Assembly (NCBI GenBank): GCA_905221605.1
Contig: CAJNDS010002111.1
Span: 585,565-649,564, forward strand
Length of the DNA: 64,000 nucleotides
Origin: Symbiodinium natans
Lineage: Eukaryota > Sar > Dinophyceae > Suessiales > Symbiodiniaceae
Direction: 5' to 3'
Shown: positions 43,801 to 55,800 of the stretch, piece after piece
Layout: each line of letters starts with the position of its first letter
Numbering within the stretch: the stretch's first letter is position 1
Made by a program: the position numbers and the translations under genes
The notes under the pieces: model-generated
What the model saw: only the letters and a program-made list of their open reading frames with translations
The model's database searches: none
Told to the model about the DNA's origin: nothing

Positions 43801-46800
43801 ACCCCAAAGCCCCAGCATCATCATGGGCGACAGCCCAGCTTTTCGGGGCTTTAGGGTGGCAAGGTTGCTGGGGCTTCCCGGCTGATGCTCATGATGCTAG
43901 GGCTTTGGGGTGACGCGGTTCCCGAAAAACTGGGCCGTTGCCCATGGTGCTTCGGGAAACCGCGTCACCCCAACGCCCAAGCATCATGAGCATCAGCCGG
44001 GAAGCCCCAGCAACCAATGCCACCCAAAGCCCCAGCATCATGAGCATCAGCCGGGACAGCCCCGAGCCTTTCGGAAAAGCTGGGCCGTCGCCCATGATGC
44101 TCCGAAAGGCTCGGGGCTGTCCCGGCTGATGCTCATGATGCTGGGGCTTTAGGGTGGCAAGGTTGCTGGGGCTTCCCGGCTGATGCTCATGATGCTAGGG
44201 CTTTGGGGTGACGCGGTTCCCGAAAAACTGGGCCGTTGCCCATGGTGCTCCGAAAGGCTCGGGGCTGTCCCGGCTGATGCTCATGATGCTGGCTGGGGCT
44301 TTGGGTGGCATTGGTTGCTGGGGCTTCCCGGCTGATGCTCATGATGCTTGACGCGGTTCCCGAAAAAGCTGGGCCGTCGCCCATGATGCTCCGAAAGGCT
44401 CGGGGCTGTCCCGGCTGATGCTCATGATGCTGGGGCTTTGGGTGGCATTGGTTGCTGGGGCTTCCCGGCTGATGCTCATGATGCTTGGGCTTTGGGGTGA
44501 CGCGGTCCCGAAAAACTGGGCCGTTGCCCATGGTGCTCCGAAAGGCTCGGGCTGTCCCGGCTGATGCTCATGATGCTGGGGCTTTGGGTGGCATTGGTTG
44601 CTGGGGCTTCCCGGCTGATGCTCATGATGCTTGGGCTTTGGGGTGACGCGGTCCCGAAAAACTGGGCCGTTGCCCATGGTGCTCCGAAAAGCTCGGGGCT
44701 GTCCCGGCTGATGCTCATGATGCTGGGGCTTTGGGTGGCATTGGTTGCTGGGGCTTCCCGGCTGATGCTCATGATGCTTGGGCTTTGGGGTGACGCGGTC
44801 CCGAAAAACTGGGCCGTCGCCCATGGTGCTCCGAAAGGCTCGGGGCTGTCCCGGCTGATGCTCATGATGCTGGGGCTTTGGGTGGCATTGGTTGCTGTCC
44901 CGGCTGATGCTCATGATGCTTGGGCTTTGGGGTGACGCGGTCCCGAAAAACTGGGCCGTTGCCCATGGTGCTCCGAAAGGCTCGGGGCTGTCCCGGCTGA
45001 TGCTCATGATGAGTGGGGCTGGGTGGCATTGGTTGAGGGGGATCCAGGGCGTGATCATGATGCTTGGGCTTGGGGTGACGCGGGTGTTCCCCGAAAAAAA
45101 ACTGGGCCATTGCCATGGTGCCTCCGAAAGGCTCGGGGCTGTCCCGGCTGATGCTAATGATGCTGGGGCTTTGGGTTTTTGGGCCCAATTTTGGGGGGGG
45201 GGGGGGGTTGCTGGGGCTTCCCGGCTGATGCTCATGATGCTTGGGCTTTGGGGTGACGCGGTCCCGAAAAACTGGGCCGTTGCCCATGGTGCTCCGAAAA
45301 GCTCGGGGCTGTCCCGGCTGATGCTCATGATGCTGGGGCTTTGGGTGGCATTGGTTGCTGGGGCTTCCCGGCTGATGCTCATGATGCTTGGGCTTTGGGG
45401 TGACGCGGTCCCGAAAAACTGGGCCGTCGCCCATGGTGCTCCGAAAGGCTCGGGGCTGTCCCGGCTGATGCTCATGATGCTGGGGCTTTGGGTGGCATTG
45501 GTTGCTGTCCCGGCTGATGCTCATGATGCTTGGGCTTTGGGGTGACGCGGTCCCGAAAAACTGGGCCGTTGCCCATGGTGCTCCGAAAGGCTCGGGGCTG
45601 TCCCGGCTGATGCTCATGATGCTGGGGCTTTGGGTGGCATTGGTTGCTGGGGCTTCCCGGCTGATGCTCATGATGCTTGGGCTTTGGGGTGACGCGGTCC
45701 CGAAAAACTGGGCCGTTGCCCATGGTGCTCCGAAAGGCTCGGGGCTGTCCCGGCTGATGCTCATGATGCTGGGGCTTTGGGTGGCATTGGTTGCTGGGGC
45801 TTCCCGGCTGATGCTCATGATGCTTGGGCCTTTGGGGTGACGCGGTCCCGAAAACTGGGCCGTGCCCATGGTGCTCCGAAAGGCTCGGGGCTGTCCCGGC
45901 TGATGCTCATGATGCTGGGGCTTTGGGTGGCATTGGTTGCTGGGGCTTCCCGGCTGATGCTCATGATGCTTGGGCTTTGGGGTGACGCGGTCCCGAAAAA
46001 CTGGGCCATTGCCCATGGTGCTCCGAAAGGCTCGGGGCTGTCCCGGCTGATGCTCATGATGCTGGGGCTTTGGGTGGCATTGGTTGCTGGGGCTTCCCGG
46101 CTGATGCTCATGATGCTTGGGCTTTGGGGTGACGCGGTCCCGAAAAACTGGGCCGTTGCCCATGGTGCTCCGAAAAGCTCGGGGCTGTCCCGGCTGATGC
46201 TCATGATGCTGGGGCTTTGGGTGGCATTGGTTGCTGGGGCTTCCCGGCTGATGCTCATGATGCTTGGGCTTTGGGGTGACGCGGTCCCGAAAAACTGGGC
46301 CGTTGCCCATGGTGCTCCGAAAGGCTCGGGGCTGTCCCGGCTGATGCTCATGATGCTGGGGCTTTGGGTGGCATTGGTTGCTGGGGCTTCCCGGCTGATG
46401 CTCATGATGCTTGGGCTTTGGGGTGACGCGGTCCCGAAAAACTGGGCCGTTGCCCATGGTGCTCCGAAAGGCTCGGGGCTGTCCCGGCTGATGCTCATGA
46501 TGCTGGGGCTTTGGGTGGCATTGGTTGCTGGGGCTTCCCGGCTGATGCTCATGATGCTTGGGCTTTGGGGTGACGCGGTCCCGAAAAACTGGGCCGTTGC
46601 CCATGGTGCTCCGAAAGGCTCGGGGCTGTCCCGGCTGATGCTCATGATGCTGGGGCTTTGGGTGGCATTGGTTGCTGGGGCTTCCCGGCTGATGCTCATG
46701 ATGCTTGGGCTTTGGGGCGACGCGGTCCCGAAAAACTGGGCCGTTGCCCATGGTGCTCCGAAAGGCTCGGGGCTGTCCCGGCTGATGCTCATGATGCTGG

Positions 46801-49800
46801 GGCTTTGGGTGGCATTGGTTGCTGGGGCTTCCCGGCTGATGCTCATGATGCTTGGGCTTTGGGGTGACGCGGTCCCGAAAAACTGGGCCGTTGCCCATGG
46901 TGCTCCGAAAGGCTCGAGGCTGTCCCGGCTTGAAGGTGAATTCGTGTAGATATTCCCGAGCCGCGGGGCCGCCACAAGCCAGGCTCCACAGGATGAATGA
47001 ACCTCCAAGTAAGCACTGAATCTCAGTCTCAGACCTGCTGGCAAGGAGTGCGAGGCCGGAGGCGACGCGCAAGAGCCTGGCCCTCAGGGGTTGAGGGTTT
47101 AGGGTTTAGGGATTAGGGATTAGGGTTTAGGGATTAGGGTTTAGGGTTTTGCGTTGACTTTAACACCCTAGAAGGAAGGTCGCCGTGCCCCTGCACGCCC
47201 CAAAACAAAGTCGCCCAAGGAGATCACAGTTGGAGAGCTTTTACAGAGGGGGAGTACTGACTGGTTTGAGCAGGCGTGAGTGCAGGGTCGTGGATTCGTG
47301 GAGGTTGGTTTGCTTGTTGGAAGCATTGCGTCGAAGACTTGCAGGCCCACCGAAGCTCTCCGGGCCTTAAGAAGAGCCATCAGCGCAGGAACATTACGCT
47401 CATCATCGCCGAGCTCCTGAGCCAGAAGGACCGGGACACGGGCTCCCGGTAGCCGATGGCCGAAGCCGCCCCTACGCTGACGGTTGCCCGTGTCGCGCCC
47501 CAACCTTCCCACCACCTCCTCCCCCTCTCCAGAAGAGGTGTGGTGGTGGCAGGAGGGTTCAAGGGAGGTTGGGGGGAGGGGCGCTAGATAACGCGTATCT
47601 TTCATGCCAAAACTCGTATGCTTTGAGAGGAGGGGTACACCGTGTACACCTGCTGGGTTTCTACGAGGTCAAGGGTTTATGGTCTAGGGCGAGGCGTTTA
47701 GGGTTCTAAAATCCCGGAGGCTATTAGAGCCTGAAAGAACCTTCGAGGTACGTCTTCACGGCCCTAAGCTCCAAATCCTGTGTGCACAGTTTGGAAAGCC
47801 AAAGGTTAAGAGGCGTGAATAGAAGTCCTCAGGACGTTCTTTACTGGATCGAAGACCTCACCCACCAGCTCACATCGCCTGCCACGGCGCGCGGGCTTTG
47901 GGGGGGTGTTGTTGGAGCACTTGTCAACCGAGCTGAATCACCCTAAACCCTAAACTGAAAGTCGTGCAGTTGGGATGTGTATCAAGCGCTCGGCTTTAGT
48001 ACAGAAATTCGCGAACCTGAGCTACCAACCCACAGGTTTCATAGGTTCTTTTTTAAGGGATGTTTCGGGGTTTAGGGTCGAGCTACCTCAGACTGGACTG
48101 TTGCCTGAACACGTAACTGGACCGGACTGGGCCGTTTTTTGGGACGGTTGTCGGTCTCGAGTTTTAAGGGATGACAAAAACAGATAGTGAGAGTCTCCAA
48201 GAGAGAAACCCCGGCCGAAACCTGGATGCAATTGCTGTACCCTAATAGGCCCTAATGACCAAGCAAGGTCTCAACTGCAGACTCTAAACCCTAAACCCCA
48301 AACCCCAAGCCCCAAGCCCCAAGCCCCAAACCCCAAACCCCAAACCCCAAACCCCAAACCCCAAGCCCTAAACCCCCAACCCTAAACCCTACACCCTTCA
48401 TCGTCGGTGCCTGTGGCAGGTCCGGTTTCTCATTGAGCACATCTTCAGACGAGCCGGTGGGGTGCCACCCGCCATGCCACAGCCTCAACTGTCGCGTGCG
48501 GCCTGCACCTACCTCCCTCGCACCCGCCGCACAGGCCCCGACAGTAGAGGGAAAACCCTAAACCCTAAACCCTAAACCCCAAACCCCAAACCCTAAACCC
48601 TAAGCCCTAAACCAACACCCTCTTCGGACACAAAGCTCGAGAGCTTCTGGCGAGGAGAAACTATTGACAAGCCACAACGCCCCGAGGTCTCTCCTGACAA
48701 CGGTGATCGTGCATACCACCGCGGGGATCAAGGACGGCATGACGGAGGCAGAAGGAACCCTAAACCCCATTATTTGTTTGATTTTTTCGTTTTAGGGGGG
48801 GGGGGTGGTGAGGATCTGCGGCTGAAATCTGAGTTTTCTTGGTGGGGGTTGCCTCACGTCCAAAACGACAAGCCCTAGGGTTGAGAGCTAGCATGGCGTG
48901 TACGACTGCACTGAACACTCGGCTGCTTCGCCATTTCGCTTCCGTCAGGAGTGACGCTTTAGCGACGACCTAGGATACATAGATTGGCCTTGTGATCCTG
49001 AGCTATATACGCCACCAGCTGGTTTGACGGTTGGGGTTTAGGGGTTCAGGGCGGGGGTGGTGTAGAATTCCGCATTTCGATTCCCCGGCTTGGTAGTTTT
49101 CATAGCCGACCCCTTTGTAACCCGGACACGCTCCCTTCCCCACGAAGACCCCAGTCTAGCAGCCCTCGCATAAATTGAGAATCCCATTCTGATCGCCGTT
49201 CCCTTCGAAGAAGGGTCGGACAGGGCTGTGGCCAGTGAGGCGATCGCCCGTGGCATTCTTTTGCGGCAGAAGCCAGGTCGTGTCTAGTGGGAGCAAGAGT
49301 TTCAAGACCCTACATTCCCGAGTCCCAACTTGTGCCGAATCCTACGAGTGAATCACCTCTTTGCACCGGAAGCTGTATCTATTTGACTATTAAGATAGCA
49401 ATTAAATTAAATTTGATAATTAATATGCAAAGTGAAGGTCTGTGCCTCAACACCGACGCTGTCTCCGCTCTCACCACCTTCACCGGCATTAGTGGCCGGC
49501 GAGGACAGGTCGGGTTCGGATCCATGCGGTCACACAACACGGGCCCTCGTACATGGGATACCTCAGAAAGGGCTCAGAATTGCGTTTAGGGTTTTGGGTT
49601 TTGGGCTTTCGGTTTTTAGGGTTTAGGCATAAACCCCAAGCTCGAGACCGACAGAAGCATGGCGAGGAGGACATGACTTTGGACGAAGGTGTGGTGGGCG
49701 AGGCACGGCTTATCTCAAGGCTTTAAAGTTAGGGGAAGAGGGGTTGCAAGTGGCCTTTTGGGTTAGGGGGGTTTCGTGTAGCAAAGGCATAGTTGAGGGT

Positions 49801-52800
49801 TCAACCTCCAACCCGAAGGTCTACTAAACCTGAAGGGGCTGATAGCGAGGGATGCAGATCCCAGCGCCACCGGTGAAGGTTTCGGTTTCAAGGGGCCTTG
49901 GTGGCGCAGGACTTCTGGGGGGTGTGGGGGGGGCTTCAGCGTTTGCGGCCTTAGGGGCTTTCGGGGTTGTGTTTGTTCATGTGGGGTTCAGGGTTTGGGG
50001 AGGGTTCTGAGCTACTGGTACTCAAACTCAGCTGTAGGTTTAATTGCCCTAAACCCTGAACTCCAAATCCCCTAAAGCCTTCAACCCTTGAAACCCTTTC
50101 ACCCCTAACCGGCAGTAAACCCAGACACAAAACCAGCCCCTAATTATAATATCGACGCAAGGAAACGCGCGGGCTTTTATGATTATAATTTGGGGCCCTA
50201 AACCCTAAACCCTCAACCCTCAACCCTAAACCCTAAACCCTAAACCCTGTTATCATGAGAGCCAAACCCTGCCGAAGGCCTCGACTGCCAGAGCGGCCAC
50301 CCTGTCGCCCCCCTCAACGCCCGCCGGCCCAGTGAGGGAGTTTAGGGTTTAGGGTTTAGGGTTTCGGGTTTAGGGTTTAGGGTTTGGGGTTTGGGGTTTC
50401 AGGGGCTTAAAGGGTTTAAGGGGTTTGAGGCTAGGGACGAAAGAGGCCTGGGTATTGTTTTCAGCTAAAAATGCTGAAAGTTCTTCACTTCTTTCGAAAC
50501 ATTCTAAGCTAAACTCATGTAGTTCTAAAAGGTTCTAAACGTTCTGAAAAAATTCTAGAAAAATCTAAAGTTCTAAAATTTTAAAGCTGCAAGGTTCTTC
50601 AGAATTGCTACTATCTAGACTCGTTTGGTTACTGGGGGTTAGGCGTTTAGAGGCTTTAGGAGTTTATAGGTCACGTGGTTCAGAGACTTATCGGGACCGC
50701 CGGGTGGCGAGCAATGCCACAGCAGCGGTCATCGCCCTTTGTGGTTCTTTCGTTGCGGGCTCTCTGTCTGCGTGTGTATGTGTGTGTCGGGACGCATTTT
50801 TCGGCAAAGGGTGTGGAGTGTGGCGATATGAAGCTGCCCTTCCTGAAATGCAAGCAGAGTGATCTTGGGAAACATGTTCCGAGTTGGACCCTGGGGCCTG
50901 GTACAGAATGTCAAAGGGTTCAATCCGCAAAAGGGTCAAAAACCATCGGGAAGATGCGCAAACAATAGAGCTTTCCTAAACCATAGAGCTTTAAGTCCTA
51001 AACAATAGAGCTTTAGGTCCTAAACCTGAAACCAGTTTGGAGTCGAGACTTTGGCATTAAGCGGAGCTCTCTGTTGAAGCACAGATGCACGTGCCAACCC
51101 TGAACTCCTGAACTCTGAAGCCCCGAACTGAGAGTTATTTCCCTACATGCTTGGCTTCTTAAGGGTTTAGGGTTTAGGGTTTAGGGTTTAGTGGGTTTAG
51201 TGGGTTTAGTGGGTTTAGTGGGTTTAGTGGGTTTAGTGGGTTTAGTGGGTTTAGTGGGTTTAGTGGGTTTAGGGTTTAGGGTTTAGGGTTTAGGGTTTAG
51301 GGTTTAGGGTCCATCCGATGGAAAGATGGAAAGGCCAAACACAACTCTGAGAAGCACGACGTCAGAGGAGTGGATGGAGAGGCCTCGGTGCATTCAGCAT
51401 GCCAGGTGCTGCTTGAAAAAAGCCTTTAAGCCCTCAACAGGGGGGGGGGCTATGAACTCCTTGGCCGTTCCTGGATTCAGGGGTTTCTTGAGGGTTTTAG
51501 GGTTTGGGTTCAGGGGTTTCTTGAGGGGTTTAGGGTTTAGGGCTTGGGGTGTAGGGTTTAGGGTTTGGGGTTTAGGGTTTAGGGTTTGGGGTTTAGGGTT
51601 TGGGCTTTTGGGGTTTAGGGTTTAGGGTTTAGGGTTTAGGGTTTAGGGTTTAGGGTTTAGGGGGCAGGCATTCTTTGGGTTTCTTTGTAGGGCTTCAGGC
51701 CAGCATCTCTCAGCCTAGGTACTGTTCCCCCTTGCTTTTCCTGACCTACAGGAAGCCAGTTTAGGGTTTAGGGTTTAGGGTTTAGGGTTTAGGGTTTAGG
51801 GTTTAGGGTTTAAATTAGGGTTTAGGGTTTAGGGTTTAGGGTTTAGGGTTTAGGGTTTAGGGTTTAGGGTTTAGGGTTTAGGGTTTAGGGTTTAGGGTTT
51901 AGGGTTTAGGGTTCAAACCCTCAGCCCTTAACCTCACATCACCCTCCCGCGCCAGCAAAGTCAGAAACAACATCTTCAGAACCCCTGAGCGCTACAAACT
52001 TCATCCCGGACCCAGAGACATGAATAGTTAGGAAACAGTCGCGATTTATATCGCATGTAATATAGTACCGCATCATATAATACAATTAATAATATCATAT
52101 CAGAAAATCGAATCTAGTATATAGCATGCATACTATATGTCTACATATAGCATGTATACTCTCTACCTCTATATATATATATACATATATGTACAGATAG
52201 GAGTTGATAGAAAAGCTCAGTTAAAACCCTCAACTGGACCCCCGAGTCCCCCAACAAAGCCCCAAAACTTCGGCGGCAGGCGGCGAGCGGCGCTGCTGCG
52301 GGAGGCCAGCGGAATGATGGTGTTTAGGGTTTAAGGTTTAGGGTTTAGGGTTTAGGATTTAGGGTTTAGAGTCTGCAATTTTTGCCCGCCCGTCTCCTGT
52401 TTTCGCGCTTGTTTCCTGACCCATTAAGAAGAACCCCCCCCCCCCAGTGTTGATTCCTAGATGACAGACTTGCATTTACAGCTGCCAGCAGAAAGCCCAA
52501 GCCCACGTTCACAATATTTAGAGTCAGAGCCTGCGTTGTCAAAACATCCCAAAGAACTCGCATGATGCACCCTCATTGAGCCCACCAGCCTCTAGCCACT
52601 TACTCAAGCCCAGTGACCTGCGCATCTGGATGTTTATGACGTGACGAGGCGAGGTTTTCGACGCTGTCTTCGCGTACTCATGGGCCCCGATGATGTTAGG
52701 AGGGTAGGAGGGGGGGGGGGGGTGTTCCCGGGTCGAAGTCGCAGGACTGGAGTGGGCCCATGGCAAGACCAGATTTGTCAGACCTGAAGACCGCGGCAGG

Positions 52801-55800
52801 ACCAGAGCCACGACTTTCCTGAAACGGTTTTCCTCAGACACTCCGAGTTGTCCTTGGAGTCGATGAATGCGGGTCTCATTGGACATGGTGGACGATTACC
52901 CTGGACAATCCCATGACACTTTCAGGGCGGACTGCTGCCACTTTGTGGAAGATATACGTATTTGCCGTGCAGGAGCCCTTGAGACGTCACCTGCACTTCT
53001 CCAGCGCCCACGCAGTGAACGCCAGAACAGGGAATCGAGAGAGAGAGAGGAGAAAAGGAAAGAGGAAGGGAGAAAAGAGGAAGGAAAGCCATGTGGAAGG
53101 CACCCTCGAAACCCACAGGGATGAAATCAAAGCAAAGGCATCTCCTTAGCTGTGCGCAGAGCGCCTAAAAATAAGCCTTTGTAGTGTGCAGGGGGCACCC
53201 AAAACAGGGCCTAAGCCAACAAAAAAACCCTCGAATCCTTAACACAGCACAACAGTAAATGTCAAAAGGAAACACCAACGACGACCTACAGCGGAGCCGA
53301 GCCGAAGCAGTGCAGAGCAATGTCAGGAGGCAAGAAGGCCTCTGGCACTCACGCCACAAAATCTCAACACCTCAACACCGCTGGCGATGTCACGCAGCGA
53401 CTTATTCGAATAGCAGCCCATCCCAACGAGTTTCAAGAGGCTGAGGACACCTCGGCCTTGCAGGCCCAGCAGCTGCAGTCACAGCACGACCCCAAACAAG
53501 GTGTTTTAAATTCGCCTCGCGAGCCCCGCAGAGACAGCAAGTGGCGAGACCAAAACACCCGACTGGTGGAGCTAGAAGTCACTCACTACACTATCCAGCA
53601 TGGTAGCCCGATGGGCAGGCCGCAAAAGCATGTGTGCACTTTGCGGAAGACTCGTGCGCCCCTGGATGTCTCCAGGATCTGGGGCCATGCTGCGTGGCGT
53701 GTTCTGGAGACCCCAAGAAGGCTTTCGCAGTGCCTGGAGCGGGGTGACGCCACCCTGGCATGTCCGCCACTGACGGCGGACTACACATGCTCCCGTCTAC
53801 TGCATGGCTAATTTGAAAGCAGCCTCCTCTTCTCGTCTCCTCTGCTGTACATGTCGTGCCTACGCTTCTCTTGTACTGGATGAGTTTCTGCATGAGTCAA
53901 ATCGCTGCAAATACCCTTCAGCTGGTCTGGGTCTGGCGATGAAGCCCCACGCGAGCGAACATCAAGACATGTCAAGACCAGCCAGGGTTGCAGCAGGGCC
54001 ACAAAGCCGAAAACCTTAAACTCCACTGTCGACCGCAAGAGCATTGCAACCCCAACAACCCCATCGCCGAGAAACCACCTGAAACAGCCCAGAGCATTCC
54101 AAGCTTCGTTCCCCCTGAGAACCTGTCCGAATCCAGTCGCCGCAATTTGTAGGACTTCGGGTGTACAAAACCCTCAAACCTCATCAATACAAACCCGTCA
54201 CCACAACAGAACCCCCTAAAGTCTGAGGCCTTCCGAGCGTGCCTTCCCCTGAAGCCAAGCCAATCCGAATGACTTGGTAGCCCAGTGGTACCCTTTACCC
54301 TTTTTTTTGGTTGATGGTTTCCCTTATAAAATAGCCAACGGTGCCCTTATCATAATATGGTTACTGGGCTACCAGAATGAACATGCAGAGGTGGCCAGCC
54401 ACTTCCCGCGCCTCCGCGAGGTGCTGGACGCGGGGCTGGCCCAGGCCGCCCCAAGATCCGAAGCGTTTGAACCTTGTAAAACCCTAAACCCTAAACCCCA
54501 AACCCCAAACCCTAAACCCTAAACCCTAAACCCCCCGAAACCCCCCCGAAACCCTGTAGAGGTTACTTGCAGGTTCATGGGTGGGTATAAGTAGGGTTAT
54601 AAGTACCCCAAATGTGGCTATAGGGGTATGGTTGCGGTTGCATTTGCAGGTTTTACTTTTCAAAAAAAATAAGGCCTATGCAGTGCAGCGTCTTTACGTA
54701 GTGCGCTCTCAGTTGCTTGCTTTGTGTTCCCCGCTCCTGTTCTCGACATCGGCATACCGTTACGTGAAACCCTACAAGTAGTCTGTCCGGTAGTGCCATC
54801 ACAGGCCCTGGTGGTGTCCTAGCCATCCTGGCCCTAAACCCGAAACCCTAAAACCCTAAAACCCTAAAACCCTAAAACCCTAAAACCCTAAAACCCTAAA
54901 ACCTAAACCCTAAACCCTAAACCCTAAACCCTAAACCCTAAACCCCCAACCCCCAACCCCAAACCCAGGCGGCCGAAGATCCTTCGCTAGCCATGCCTCA
55001 GGGCAGAATCTGTCCGGTGGGAGGCAGGTGGGGGGCTGTGGAGACGGGGGCTCAAGTTCCAAGCAAGATTAGCTTCGGAACCCCTAAACCCTAAACCCTA
55101 AATCCTAAACCCTAAACCCTAAACCCTAAACCCCAAACCCCAAACCCTAAACCCTAAACCCCATAAACCCCATAAACCCCATAATCCCTAAACCCTGAAC
55201 TCCAAGCCCCAGCAGTTTTGCAGCCTTGGGAGAGCTCCGCGAAGCGGCGCCCTGCTGCACGAGCATGAAAATCTGAGCCAGAAGTCTCGGCACCTAAACC
55301 CTAAGCCCTAAGCCTTAAACCCTAAACCCTAAACCCTAAACCCTCTTAGTAGGGAATGGGGGAATGAGGTACCCCATAGAATCCCTTAGAGTGCACACGT
55401 AGGGAGGATATAAGGTGCGTAATTCCCTCATTCCCGTTTCAAAGAACCAGGGGGAAATGCCTAAGACAATCCCACATCAACTCAATCAAGTCAGCATGAA
55501 GGCTTAGGGGCCTGGGGCTTGGTTCTGAAAGCTTTCGAGGTTTACCCTAAACCCCAAATCCCAAACCCCAAACCCCAAACCCAAAACCCTAAACCCCAAA
55601 CCCCAAACCCAAAACCCTAAACCCTAAACCCTAAACCTAAACCCTCAACCCTAAACCCTAGTCCATGACCCCAGTGTTGCCCGTGTCACCCTTGTCTTAT
55701 GCAAGAAAGGGATCCTTAAGATCCCAGACCCCATTCCCCCGAAAGCCCTGGGTTTAGGGTTTAGGGTTTAGGGTTTAGGGTTTAGGGCTTAGGGTTTAGG

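Noticed and set aside
44339-47072. Large repetitive proteins from the 147-bp minisatellite (378, 409, 736 and 390 codons)
   Set aside because: Open on both strands at once, explained by a stop-free unit whose length is a multiple of 3; the array lies within an intron of a recognised gene.
47168-47605. 145-codon open frame on the - strand
   Set aside because: It is the antisense of two convincing + strand SAPS exons in GC-rich sequence.
52867-53149. Arg/Glu-rich frame [16 protein letters not shown]
   Set aside because: Arises from a purine-rich low-complexity stretch (53036-53090); no supporting acceptor or donor.
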